Shown here one piece after another: positions 1 through 7,810 of a stretch of DNA of 64,000 bases; the stretch's first letter is position 1; every line of letters begins with the position of its first letter. This stretch comes from JAISDD01 sp031553935 (GTDB taxonomy: Bacteria > Bacillota > Syntrophomonadia > Syntrophomonadales > Syntrophomonadaceae): contig JAVBKS010000034.1 of assembly GCA_031553935.1 (NCBI GenBank), positions 8,499 through 72,498 on the forward strand, given 5' to 3'. Both the position numbers and the translations under genes were made by a program. The notes beneath the pieces are model-generated. The model saw only the letters and a program-made list of their open reading frames with translations, made no database searches and was not told the origin of the DNA.

Positions 1-88
1 GAGTTTTCTTTACAGCGGATTCCCAAATATCGAGCAAACGGGCTATTGTTTGTCTATTAAGATTCATCAACAAATTAATTCTATCCAT
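1..88 (-). CDS. GNAT-like acetyltransferase, N-terminal fragment (partial)
   Basis: The first 29 codons of a minus-strand gene run off the left edge. The start ATG at 86-88 follows a GGAG Shine-Dalgarno at good spacing. The visible residues include a stretch (ARLLDIWESAVKKT) that resembles the opening of GNAT N-acetyltransferases, where a 'xIWE.SV..TH' motif is common. Only this opening is visible, so the acetyl-CoA site cannot be checked. The family call is inference from one short motif. Confidence 0.45.
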   Translation of the reverse strand, partial: MDRINLLMNLNRQTIARLLDIWESAVKKT

Positions 89-164
89 CTCTATGCTCCG
101 TTCATTTTTGAATAATAATTAAACAGCGACTCCAAGCCGCATGTGGTTCAGAGTCGTTTCTACA

Positions 165-770
165 TTACTGTTTCTTCATGCTTTTCGTCTTCTTTCCGGC
201 TCGATCGAGAATGTCCTCCGCCACATATGGATAAACAGAAAAGGCTTCCTTCAAAAAATCAGGTGTTCGCTCAAAAAGATGCTCATTAAGATATTCTGAA
301 GTCATGTCATTCCCAAATAGCCACTCCCGGAACATGCCCATGACGCCATAGGTATGGTATTTGACGGCAAATTCCTGATCCGCCGTCAGAGGATTACCTG
401 TATGGTACATAACAGCATCTCGTGCAATCTGCACATTGAAGGTTTGCAGATATCCTGCAATGGAGTTCTGAGAATGATCATCAAAGGCCTTCTGATAGAA
501 AGTTCTTCGTTTTGCCATGCGTATTGTGGCTTGATTCAAACCACCGATGGTATAACTTGGGTCTTTATCGCCAAATGTTCCCGAAAAATCCTGCAAAAAC
601 ATCCATGCAACCAGCTCGTACTTGTCATGAAAATAATAGTAAAATGTCGAAGTTGTAGCCCCACACAGCTCGCATAGCTTTGCGACACGAACCTTTTCAA
701 GTGGCATAGAACGGAGCATTTTTTCCAGCCCATCAGCAAACATAATTTTTGTACGGTCTTTCATCTGCAT
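165..770 (-). CDS. TetR/AcrR-family transcriptional regulator
   Basis: This 201-residue protein has the TetR layout: an N-terminal helix-turn-helix at about residues 20-55, with the recognition-helix signature TSTFYYYFHDKYEL, and a longer all-helical ligand-binding part. The C-terminal half resembles the DhaS-like subgroup (TetR_C type). AAAGGAG lies 9 nt before the chosen ATG. The gene is divergent from a nitroreductase and a flavodoxin-like gene, and an inverted repeat overlaps their promoter, so a role as repressor of that pair is a reasonable inference. The ligand is unknown; a redox-active or electrophilic compound would fit the targets. Confidence 0.85.
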   Translation of the reverse strand: MQMKDRTKIMFADGLEKMLRSMPLEKVRVAKLCELCGATTSTFYYYFHDKYELVAWMFLQDFSGTFGDKDPSYTIGGLNQATIRMAKRRTFYQKAFDDHSQNSIAGYLQTFNVQIARDAVMYHTGNPLTADQEFAVKYHTYGVMGMFREWLFGNDMTSEYLNEHLFERTPDFLKEAFSVYPYVAEDILDRAGKKTKSMKKQ

Positions 771-860
771 AGCAACAATCTCCTTTTATTGGCAATTCTT
801 ATGATAATGCAAAATCACAAGAAAATCAAACGATATCGCATTTTCAATTAAAGATTTTTA

Positions 861-895
861 TTTTGCTCGCGGTATAATTTAGACAGAGAGCAAAA
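861..895 (+). promoter_or_regulatory. Promoter and probable TetR operator of the nitroreductase operon
   Basis: TTTTGCTC (861-868) and its exact reverse complement GAGCAAAA (888-895) flank a TATAAT hexamer at 873-878. The repeat thus encloses the -10 box and ends just upstream of the Shine-Dalgarno. A repressor bound here would block RNA polymerase. No good -35 box is visible. Assignment to the adjacent TetR protein is inference from position. Confidence 0.5.
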
Positions 896-907
896 GGAGG
901 CATTCAG

Positions 908-1426
908 ATGTATACGCATTTTTTAGAATTGGCTGAGGACCGTTACTCGGTTAGAAAATATTCGAATCAGCAGATTGAGCCGGAACAGATGAAGCGAATT
1001 CTCCGTGCCGGACAGGTTGCACCCACAGCAGCGAACAAACAGCCCCAGAGGATATTCGTTCTTCAGAGCGAGGAAGCTCTGGAAAAAGTCAAAACTCTTA
1101 CTCGCTTTGATTTCAATGCCCCCACCGTTCTTCTGATCTGTTCGGACAGTAGTCAGTCGTGGAAGGCAAAAGATGGTCACGATTCTGGTCCCATCGACTG
1201 TGCTATTGTCACTACGCATATGATGCTGGAAGCCTTTGATGAAGGGATTGGCTCCTGCTGGGTGCGGGGTTTTGACCAGAACGATGTTAGCAAAGTCTTT
1301 GGATTGCCAGACCATTTGGAGCCTGTGGCAATGCTTCCGATTGGATATCCGGCAAAAGATTCGCATCCTTGGCCAGGAGCACATGACAAACGACTGCCGA
1401 TTGAAGAAACAGTAACTTATTTATAA
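908..1426 (+). CDS. Nitroreductase-family FMN oxidoreductase
   Basis: This 172-residue protein belongs to the short nitroreductase family: FMN-dependent, NAD(P)H-using homodimers that reduce nitro groups, quinones or related substrates. The N-terminal FMN-phosphate contact is clear (DRYSVRKYSNQQIEP), followed by the helix with AGQVAPTAANKQPQ, and the C-terminal half has the typical AMLPIGYPAKDSHP segment. An AAAGGAGG Shine-Dalgarno precedes the ATG. It lies 17 bp upstream of a flavodoxin-like gene, so the two are probably one operon under the divergent TetR regulator. The physiological substrate cannot be told from sequence. Confidence 0.9.
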   Translation: MYTHFLELAEDRYSVRKYSNQQIEPEQMKRILRAGQVAPTAANKQPQRIFVLQSEEALEKVKTLTRFDFNAPTVLLICSDSSQSWKAKDGHDSGPIDCAIVTTHMMLEAFDEGIGSCWVRGFDQNDVSKVFGLPDHLEPVAMLPIGYPAKDSHPWPGAHDKRLPIEETVTYL

Positions 1427-1443
1427 GATAGGAGTGTAAGATT

Positions 1444-2082
1444 ATGAAAACGATTATTATAAACGCAAGCCCTAGAAAAGACGGGAACACGGCACAACTT
1501 TTGAAGGAAGCGCAGAAAGGCTCAGAATCTGTTGGTGCAGCAGTGGAGTATATTGACCTTTATGATCTGACTTTTACAGGCTGCACGAGTTGTCTCGCCT
1601 GCAAACGCAAGGGTGCGGAACGAAACAAGTGCTATTGGCAAGATGCCCTCTCTCCACTGATTGACAGGATTCTTGCCGCCCATGCTGTGATTATCGGCTC
1701 TCCAATCTTTATGGGACAGCCGACCGCATATTTCCGCGCGCTTTTCGAAAGGCTTGGATTCTGTGTACTCTCCTACGACGGAGGAGAACTCAGCTATTAT
1801 GGTGGCAAGCTCAATGTAGGCTTTATCTACACCATGAATACACCCACGGATTACTATGAGAAGAATTTGCGTCCAGTGCTGCAAGTAACGGAAAGCACCA
1901 GTGGTATGTTCTTCAAGGGGCAGGTGAAATCTTATGCATCCTGTGACACATTGCAGGTCAAAGACTACAGCAAATACAGCATGGGCGCATTTGATGAGGA
2001 AGCGAAAAAAAAGCATCGTGAAGAACAGTTTCCTGCAGATCTTGAGGAATGCTACCAATTGGGGGCGGAATTAAGCAAATGA
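1444..2082 (+). CDS. Flavodoxin-like NAD(P)H-dependent oxidoreductase
   Basis: This 212-residue protein has the NADPH-dependent FMN reductase (flavodoxin-fold) architecture. The FMN-phosphate loop is at residues 7-16 (NASPRKDGNT), followed by a CTSCLACK cysteine segment as in iron-sulfur flavoproteins and then the SPIFMGQPTAYFRALFER flavin-contact strand. The CxxCxxC-like cluster could bind an Fe-S centre, but the spacing does not prove it. It shares an operon with the upstream nitroreductase, and its stop codon overlaps the ATG of a decayed second flavodoxin gene (ATGA at 2079-2082). Confidence 0.87.
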   Translation: MKTIIINASPRKDGNTAQLLKEAQKGSESVGAAVEYIDLYDLTFTGCTSCLACKRKGAERNKCYWQDALSPLIDRILAAHAVIIGSPIFMGQPTAYFRALFERLGFCVLSYDGGELSYYGGKLNVGFIYTMNTPTDYYEKNLRPVLQVTESTSGMFFKGQVKSYASCDTLQVKDYSKYSMGAFDEEAKKKHREEQFPADLEECYQLGAELSK

Positions 2083-2200
2083 ATAAGATTTTTAATTTTG
2101 AACGGCTCGCCACGCAAGAGCGGAAAACCGATTCTCCTATCAGAGCGTTTACCGAGGGTGCGAAATATGAAGCTTTGCCAGATTACACCCCCTAAAGATT
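2079..2200 (+). pseudogene. Frameshifted remnant of a second flavodoxin-like oxidoreductase
   Basis: The ATG at 2079 overlaps the preceding stop as ATGA and opens with MNKIFNF. The characteristic FMN loop NGSPRKSGKP then continues in a different frame. The next recognisable piece (IRAFTEGAKYEA, like the first helix of these proteins) is back in the first frame. At least two indels are therefore needed, and the reading dies shortly after. The rest of the gene (about 150 residues) is missing. It is best read as a tandem paralogue of the upstream gene that has decayed. Confidence 0.65.
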
Positions 2201-2327
2201 TTTCTATTTGCTCAATGGAAAGCGAGCCTTGTTCTTGTCCGGCTTTTCCCCCTTCTGCCAGTTGCGATAGTAGTTTCAAAATACCATTATCTATAGCAGC
2301 TGCGCAAATCAAGTGTCAAGCGTTTGA
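2201..2327. other. Non-coding junction between the flavin operon and the lipoprotein island
   Basis: No credible gene is seen here. A minus-strand reading across 2100-2312 gives protein-like sequence (SLSIEQIEKSLGGVIW) without a start signal or recognisable domain, and could be a gene remnant. GTGTCAAG motifs begin at 2313 and repeat at 2329. Confidence 0.35.
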
Positions 2328-2515
2328 AGTGTCAAAGGAAACGTAGCGTTTTCTAAGTTATCCATAAGCCCTACTCATACTCGTTTTCTATAATCGCCTT
2401 TACCATTTTTACATAAGTTATCTTAATCGGTTCATTTTGCATAATGGTTATGGGTTTGGAACCTGGTTTCCCAAAAGTCCAATGACTGCTGCCAATGTAA
2501 CTCAAGGTACCGATC
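2328..2515. repeat. Direct repeat copy A (about 187 bp)
   Basis: Positions 2382-2515 match 3412-3543 at most positions. Both begin CGTTTTCTATAATCGCC and end GGTACCGATC, with a few substitutions and small indels. Similarity is weaker but visible upstream, starting from a GTGTCAA..GAAACGT motif in both copies. The two copies flank the 221-residue secreted protein gene, so the gene between them may have been duplicated, inserted or made deletable by recombination. No transposase is present inside. Confidence 0.75.
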
Positions 2516-2548
2516 TTTTGAGTACCCACTTACCATCACCTAGTGCTG

Positions 2549-3214
2549 TCACAGACCCAGATCTATAGTTTCTTCTATCATTTTATCATCTGGCTTAATC
2601 CAATATATTACACGTAGTTTTCTCCCATTATCTATAAACTCTGCTGTGCTTGGCATAGTATAAACAAAAAGTGAAAAATCTCTGTAAATCTCTTTATGGT
2701 AAATTGCTGGATCAAACATGTTTTGAACAATCAAGACCCAGTTTTTCTCCTCTCCTTGCAAAGTAAAATATGCAACTAACTCTCCATTTACTTGTACTGG
2801 CTTTTCAAAAAACCTTGAAACTCTACCATTCGAAACATCATAATAACGCCGTTGCCACACTGGACCACCGTGTCCATAATCTAGTTCCAAAATGTCATCC
2901 CGTACCTCAAAACCGAAACTACCGCGCCAATCATGATATCCTTCATCAATTACATTTCCATCATTATCTTTAACATAATAGTGATACCCAGTTTGAGCGC
3001 TATCGGTAAATATTTCATAATTGTTGCCCTTCTCAATAGAGATATCAAGGGTGTTCATGTAGTTCCATACATTACCTTTTTCGTCGACGTTGTATTTTGC
3101 TTCTAGATCTTTGTTTTGGTCTGGCTCCTTTAACATTTGGTTACTCCTGACATAGTATGCAGATAAATAAACTGTCAAAATCATTAATAAAAATAAAAAT
3201 AACTTATTTGCCAT
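2549..3214 (-). CDS. Membrane-anchored secreted protein, unknown function
   Basis: This 221-residue protein has an N-terminal hydrophobic segment (residues 4-21) that acts as an uncleaved anchor or signal peptide. No lipobox cysteine is visible. The rest is polar, with aromatic-rich beta-type sequence (YHYYVKDNDGNV, VWQRRYYDVSNG). No catalytic motif or family is recognised. AGAGGTG lies just before the ATG. It sits between two copies of a direct repeat and beside other secreted proteins of unknown function, so it appears to belong to an accessory, lineage-specific surface-protein set. Confidence 0.7.
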   Translation of the reverse strand: MANKLFLFLLMILTVYLSAYYVRSNQMLKEPDQNKDLEAKYNVDEKGNVWNYMNTLDISIEKGNNYEIFTDSAQTGYHYYVKDNDGNVIDEGYHDWRGSFGFEVRDDILELDYGHGGPVWQRRYYDVSNGRVSRFFEKPVQVNGELVAYFTLQGEEKNWVLIVQNMFDPAIYHKEIYRDFSLFVYTMPSTAEFIDNGRKLRVIYWIKPDDKMIEETIDLGL

Positions 3215-3268
3215 TTTTCACCTCTTGCTTGCCATAAACTCTTACCCATTCCATATTCATTATCAGAA

Positions 3269-3290
3269 GTGTCAAGGGGACATTTCTGTT
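3269..3290. repeat. Short GGGGAC-core repeat
   Basis: GTGTCAAGGGGACATTTCTG belongs to a recurrent motif (core TGTCAAGGGGAC or its complement) also seen, in more or less decayed form, near 3357, 6901, 7657, 9270, 21151 and 61548. Such sequences are commonly scattered by REP-associated transposases, and one is encoded at 20299-21087. The link is inference. Confidence 0.45.
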
Positions 3291-3354
3291 GAAACCCTCA
3301 TCCGATAAATCGATCGCATTACTGGAATCATTCAATGAAATATTTTGAAAGTAT

Positions 3355-3543
3355 AAGTGTCAATAGAAACGTCAGACTGACAGTACGTGTTCTACGTTAT
3401 TCATGAGCAATCGTTTTCTATAATCGCCTTAACCATTTTTACATTAGTTATCTTAATCGGTACTTTTGCGGAATGGTTATGGGTTTGGAATCTGGTTCCC
3501 CAAAAGTCCAATGACTGCTGCCAATGTAACTCAGGTACCGATC
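3355..3543. repeat. Direct repeat copy B (about 187 bp)
   Basis: Second copy of the repeat at 2328-2515; the best-matched core is 3412-3543. It lies just downstream of the 305-residue lipoprotein gene. The following segment (3548-3630, the 3' end of that gene) has its own degenerate copy near 6338-6420, so the repeated unit originally extended into coding sequence. Confidence 0.75.
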
Positions 3544-3581
3544 AATCATTTGAAATTTTTGATCGGGATTATAATTGTGCC

Positions 3582-4499
3582 TCAAAATCCTTTTAAGTTT
3601 ACGGGATATCTATATTCCCACCCCAGTCTTTTCAGTTCCATAGAAGTTTGGAAAATGCACAACTCTTTATATCTTTCTACAATATACTTGTAATTCTCCG
3701 TATCAGCATCAGTAAACTTGTCATCATAATATTTAGTCCCTTCATTCCCCATGCTCATTTCTAGTATCCAGCCATTGTCAGTTGGACCTTCAATTACAAC
3801 GAAGACTTTATTGTCATGGTCTCGAAAATTTCTTACATAAAGTTGGTATGACCCTGGAACGAAAGCATTTTCGAAATCACTGCTTTTTCTATTAGCCTCA
3901 AAACTCTTCTCGATCTCTTTCATAGCTGCTTCAGCAATTTTTTGCCCAATTTGTTTGCGATCCTCATCTACATTTGGATAAATCGGCTTATAAAATTGCC
4001 CAAACTGGATAGAATTTGACTGCAGGTAATGATAATTATTGCTGTCGAACTGTTCTTTCAATCTTTCATAGCTATAACTAGGTGAATAGCCAAATAATCT
4101 ATACTCTCCATTATGTTCCGAAACATTAAGCGCATTATAGACAAAATACTTCAGGTATGACTTTTCCTTCAAAAGCAAGCTGTAGGTAGTATCTACTGAA
4201 TTAGCTTTAGTTTGATGATAATATATATCATAGGAAAAACTCATATTTTCCAATTCTTCGTAAATTGAATAAGGTCCTCTAAACCAATTGAAATCATTTA
4301 TATCCCTTAACACTGCCGCATTTAACTTTTCCAATTCGTCACGATCAAGAACATAGTCTACTGCACTTCTCTCATTAGTCGAAATAGCTGAACTATTCTC
4401 AGTTGTGTTAACTTCTTGCCGTTCTTTACAACTAAATAAATTAAGTATTAAAAAGGATAAAACGATGAAACTTTTGAGTTTCTTTCTCTTTAAAGACAT
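3582..4499 (-). CDS. Predicted lipoprotein, unknown function
   Basis: With the ATG at 4499, preceded by GGGGAG at 7 nt, the protein is 305 residues and opens with a lysine-rich stretch, a hydrophobic core and a lipobox (NLFSC) near residue 24. An upstream in-frame ATG exists but has no ribosome-binding site. The mature part is tyrosine- and asparagine-rich and matches no family I know. Its last residues (LGWEYRYPVNLKGF) reappear as a decayed copy near 6338-6418, which shows that a paralogue once existed close by. It is probably cell-surface exposed. Confidence 0.75.
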   Translation of the reverse strand: MSLKRKKLKSFIVLSFLILNLFSCKERQEVNTTENSSAISTNERSAVDYVLDRDELEKLNAAVLRDINDFNWFRGPYSIYEELENMSFSYDIYYHQTKANSVDTTYSLLLKEKSYLKYFVYNALNVSEHNGEYRLFGYSPSYSYERLKEQFDSNNYHYLQSNSIQFGQFYKPIYPNVDEDRKQIGQKIAEAAMKEIEKSFEANRKSSDFENAFVPGSYQLYVRNFRDHDNKVFVVIEGPTDNGWILEMSMGNEGTKYYDDKFTDADTENYKYIVERYKELCIFQTSMELKRLGWEYRYPVNLKGF

Positions 4500-4574
4500 A
4501 CTCGATCTCCCCATCTATTATGGCCATAGGTAAAATGACATTACTGTTTCCAGGCTTCAAACCATTAACACCAG

Positions 4575-5180
4575 TTATTCTATCTTTTCTAAGCGGTACA
4601 GACCATTTTGCCTAAACCACTCTCCTCCCCAAATGTAAGCATCTTCCTTTGATGAGAAAATTCTATCTGGGATATATATTTGCAGATATATACCAAATTC
4701 AGCATGTTTGGTCTCATCAAGTGCATCGACGAAACTTAAATAAATAAAATTTTCACCTAAGTCTAGTATCCTTGGAAATGGACAATCTTCGTTGTTCGAT
4801 ACTTCACTATATTTTAGATTTTTTATTTTGTTGTATTTGTATTCCACATTGTCAAAGTACACAGTCAAATCATCTTTTATGACTAAGTATTTCCCCCTCA
4901 TTTCCCTCTCAGGTTCATCAGTTCCAAATGGGTGTCTAGAACCAAATAAATACTCCTTCACTTCATACCTTCCAACCGCTCTCTTTATGCGTTCTAAGCT
5001 TTTTTCCTTATGTATTGCCAAATCTTCTTCTAACAAAACATCGATTTGTTCAAAATTATTGCTCGTCTTTTTGATTTCACCGCTCACTTCTACTTTTGAA
5101 CAAGATATAGTCGAAAATAGCGAGATTGCCAATACCAGGCTAATAATAGGGTTGATTGCTTTTAATCTAATATTTTTCAT
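4575..5180 (-). CDS. Predicted lipoprotein, unknown function
   Basis: This 201-residue protein has a classical lipoprotein signal: two basic residues, a hydrophobic core and the lipobox STISC around residue 27. The mature domain is mixed alpha/beta with no recognised motif. The Shine-Dalgarno is weak (GGAGAGGG lies about 15 nt upstream), so the start rests mainly on the signal peptide. It is the middle member of a run of exported proteins of unknown function on the same strand. Confidence 0.7.
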   Translation of the reverse strand: MKNIRLKAINPIISLVLAISLFSTISCSKVEVSGEIKKTSNNFEQIDVLLEEDLAIHKEKSLERIKRAVGRYEVKEYLFGSRHPFGTDEPEREMRGKYLVIKDDLTVYFDNVEYKYNKIKNLKYSEVSNNEDCPFPRILDLGENFIYLSFVDALDETKHAEFGIYLQIYIPDRIFSSKEDAYIWGGEWFRQNGLYRLEKIE

Positions 5181-5349
5181 GCTAATACTTGTATACCCTC
5201 TCCGATTGTATTTCTGCTTGAACTACTTTCCCAAGCTCATTCATCCAATTGTTGCTGTTATTAATGTGGTCAACTTTATGTCTCTCACCGAGCGTCAACA
5301 AGTTGTGTTGTTGTCGCCATCTTCGTTAATTGAGCGAACATTGTCAATA

Positions 5350-6120
5350 TTATGGCGCTTTCTTTAGTGTATAGAATGCACCATCCATAAGAAAATAAAA
5401 TTTGTTATCCGAAGATAGGACAAGTGTTGCTGATTCATAATGAGCAGGTTGAAGGTCTTCACCCTTTCTTATAAAGAATTTTATATAAAGAACAGGGTAT
5501 TCAACCCAAAAATCTTTAGTTATTGTCGTGGCATCTACAAATACTGGATAATTATCACTAGATCTATCAATACTCAACACAATATTCACTGGACTTGGAT
5601 CCCATCCTTCTACAAAAATGCAATTTGCGCTAGTGTCTTTCCAATTATCAAGAAATTTTATTTCTTTTACTGAAAAACAATTTGCAGGCTTTTTACTCTT
5701 GGCATTCTCTACTTTTTTCTCATATTCCAAAATTAACTCTTTATTAGACAATTCATCTTTATGATATTTACTATCATATAAGTCAGGATAATATATTGTG
5801 GAATCAACGAATCCTACGTACTCTCCAATATACCAAACGCCTTTAATTTGGTTCATGATTTGATCTATCTCTTCCAATTCCCACCTGTTATCATCTAAAT
5901 GTCCCACACCATAAACTTCATTATTTATTCTATCTTCGTTAATAGATAAAGTTCTTTTCCCTAGCAGATTAATATCAATAGAATTATTTTGAATATTCGA
6001 GGAAGTATTAGTTTTCGAATTAATACTATGCGAAATAAAATCATTGCCAATTCTGCTAAAAGCAAAAACCATCATAGAAAAAGCGATCGTTACCATTATA
6101 AATAGTATTTTTCTATTCAC
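5350..6120 (-). CDS. Membrane-anchored secreted protein, unknown function
   Basis: The best start is the GTG at 6118-6120, preceded by AAGGAG at 9 nt, giving 256 residues. A longer in-frame ATG (6150) would put ten acidic residues before the signal and lacks a ribosome-binding site. The N-terminus is V-N-R-K followed by a hydrophobic segment (residues 5-21). The remainder is asparagine- and isoleucine-rich and exported. No domain is recognised. It belongs to the same accessory run as its neighbours. Confidence 0.7.
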   Translation of the reverse strand: MNRKILFIMVTIAFSMMVFAFSRIGNDFISHSINSKTNTSSNIQNNSIDINLLGKRTLSINEDRINNEVYGVGHLDDNRWELEEIDQIMNQIKGVWYIGEYVGFVDSTIYYPDLYDSKYHKDELSNKELILEYEKKVENAKSKKPANCFSVKEIKFLDNWKDTSANCIFVEGWDPSPVNIVLSIDRSSDNYPVFVDATTITKDFWVEYPVLYIKFFIRKGEDLQPAHYESATLVLSSDNKFYFLMDGAFYTLKKAP

Positions 6121-6150
6121 TTCGCTATCTCCTTCATCAAGTAGTCGCAA

Positions 6151-6337
6151 ACCATATTTATAAATATCATATTCTCTCTTTTCTTCCTTTTAATCCAGGA
6201 TTTTTGTCTACATAGGCTTGAGCAACAAGTACCAAAGTGACACATCTATTGGCAACATGTTGTAATTTTTCACTGGATAGGAAGTCGAGAAAAACGCCCA
6301 GCGACTGACATCTATTATCATGTTCTTTCTGGAGGTT
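6151..6337. other. Intergenic part of the accessory island
   Basis: This AT-rich stretch has no gene. It contains TTGGCAACATGTTG and similar short palindromes, and sequence vaguely like the direct repeat (AAAACGCCCAGCGACTG against AAAAGTCCAATGACTG), suggesting a third, strongly decayed copy. Confidence 0.3.
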
Positions 6338-6440
6338 TCAAATTTTTGGATATAGGATTATCATTGCACGATAAAACACTTTTATGTTTACGGGATACCT
6401 GTATTCCCATTCTAAGTTTCATACGCAGAAAAATACCTCA
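6338..6440 (-). pseudogene. Decayed 3' end of a paralogue of the 305-residue lipoprotein
   Basis: Read on the minus strand, this gives LEWEYRYPVNIKVF and then a stop at 6338, against LGWEYRYPVNLKGF and a stop in the intact lipoprotein at 3582. Nucleotide identity is also clear around GTTTACGGGATA. The upstream frame is broken by a deletion and stops. It is a remnant of a duplicated lipoprotein gene. Confidence 0.6.
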
Positions 6441-6473
6441 TGCAGAGAATCTTCACTTGCTAGAGTTCGTAAG

Positions 6474-6799
6474 TTACCATAGCTTGCCTTGAATGAATTC
6501 ATATTCTGTTTTTAGCTCATATGCTCTTCGTTTATATCTTTCATATTCAAATTCTGCTGCATCAATCCCCCCCAAAGTCCCCCCTTCATATTCAGCAATA
6601 ATGAGCTGCATATCTAAATTTGCATCTTCAAATGCAAATTCTTCCCATTTCATTTGGGACTTGATAAGGCCTATTTTTCCTTCTTCCATTTGATTAGCGG
6701 GCTAATTCTTTTCAAGGTATAATTCTGAGAGAGGTATAAAAACCCGATCACGAACAAAAATATTATGCTTATTATCACTATGATGGTTTTCTTGTTCAT
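6474..6799 (-). pseudogene. Small membrane-anchored protein split by a frameshift
   Basis: An ATG at 6799, with AGGAG 8 nt upstream, opens a 42-codon reading frame with a strong transmembrane segment (KKTIIVIISIIFLFVIGFLY) that ends in a stop at 6671. A second 71-residue frame starts at 6689 inside it, has no ribosome-binding site and runs to 6474. Around the overlap both frames give lysine-rich sequence and the A-run AAGAAGGAAAAATAG. One ancestral gene of about 108 residues broken by a +1/-1 indel is the simplest reading; two overlapping small genes or programmed slippage are alternatives. Confidence 0.55.
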
Positions 6800-6939
6800 T
6801 CTATTCTTCTCCTACTCAAAAAAATCATCTATAGAATATCTAGCTAAGTCTCGCATGTAAGTAGTTGGCTCGGTTCAATATTCATTTGGCACAACCAGAC
6901 GTGTCAATGGGACGAAGATGGCGGAGGAATGACGCCCAT

Positions 6940-7551
6940 TTATGGTCGATAATCGATTATTGCATACAAGTAATCAGTCCCATCTATTTGGACAAATACA
7001 GCTACTAACCCGTAAATAAATAACGCAGTATTATCTTGAATGTTATCGACGTCTGCACAAACAAGAATAAATCCATTCTTTCTTTTAATTATCGTAGGTT
7101 TATTATCTATAGAAACCCCTTGTCCAAGGATTTGAGCAATTTCTTCCGCATAAGCTGAAACTGAATCAATATTCATTGATATATATCCATCCAATTCGGT
7201 TGCATATATTTCTTTTTCACAGATCTCAAGGTTGTTAAGTGTTAGTGTCAAATCGATCTCTGCCTCTCCAAATACAGGAAAACGCAAATTTTCTGGAATA
7301 TTTTCCTTTTCTAACTCTATTGCATAATTCTTACCCCTGACTCCGAAGCTCGAGCTGAAATATCTCATAATGTTTAATTCATCTTTCACCAAAGCCCGAA
7401 ATGACTTTGCATCTCTATCTTCAATCGATTTCAAAAGAATAATACTCTTCTTTTCAGACTCCGAATGGTTTCCAATTACATAGATGGTAAAGCACGATAT
7501 AGTAAATAAACCTATAAACAGAATAATAATAGCAATCCATCTTCTTTTCAC
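6940..7551 (-). CDS. Membrane-anchored secreted protein, unknown function
   Basis: This 203-residue protein starts with GTG behind GAGGTG. Lys-Arg-Arg is followed by a hydrophobic segment (residues 5-26) containing a cysteine (TISCF), which could be either a lipobox or just part of an anchor. The mature part has an alpha/beta pattern (a helix KSIILLKSIEDRDAKSFRAL followed by strands), similar in style to small DUF-type extracytoplasmic domains, but no family is recognised. It is the last gene of the accessory island on this side. Confidence 0.68.
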   Translation of the reverse strand: MKRRWIAIIILFIGLFTISCFTIYVIGNHSESEKKSIILLKSIEDRDAKSFRALVKDELNIMRYFSSSFGVRGKNYAIELEKENIPENLRFPVFGEAEIDLTLTLNNLEICEKEIYATELDGYISMNIDSVSAYAEEIAQILGQGVSIDNKPTIIKRKNGFILVCADVDNIQDNTALFIYGLVAVFVQIDGTDYLYAIIDYRP

Positions 7552-7656
7552 TTAACACCTCTATTTCCAACATTACGCTTCATTCTGAATCATTCAATCT
7601 CAAAGGATCTTGTCGCGGGGACGGTAGACCAATGTCAGAAAGCTTAACATCCAGAA

Positions 7657-7674
7657 TTGTCAGGGGACGTTTCT
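7657..7674. repeat. Short GGGGAC-core repeat
   Basis: TTGTCAGGGGACGTTTCT matches the recurrent motif seen at 3269 and elsewhere. A related TTGTCGCGGGGACGG stands at 7612. Both are in the non-coding gap between the accessory island and the SLH genes. Confidence 0.4.
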
Positions 7675-7704
7675 ATTAACAATTTGCGGCAATTGCAGCA
7701 AATT

Positions 7705-7748
7705 AATAAGACTTTATTTTGCCAATCGCAGCATCATAAAGTCTTATT
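7705..7748 (-). terminator. Probable terminator after the small SLH protein
   Basis: AATAAGACTTTAT (7705-7717) and its exact reverse complement (7736-7748) form a 13-bp stem around an 18-nt spacer. It lies 60 bp past the stop of the 463-residue SLH protein. The stem is AT-rich and the U-tract on the minus strand is imperfect, so it may instead be an mRNA-stabilising hairpin. Confidence 0.5.
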
Positions 7749-7810
7749 ATTTATTGGCATTATATTCTTTTATTAGAAGCACCTATGCCCTTAGCGTGTT
7801 GCTTCCGCTC

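Noticed and set aside
2052..2312. Minus-strand 86-codon frame with plausible-looking sequence (SLSIEQIEKSLGG)
   Set aside because: It overlaps the end of the intact flavodoxin gene and the decayed paralogue, lacks a start signal and matches no family I know; kept only as a possible remnant.
3387..3693. Short plus-strand frames across the direct repeat
   Set aside because: They follow repeat sequence and the antisense of a lipoprotein gene, and lack ribosome-binding sites.
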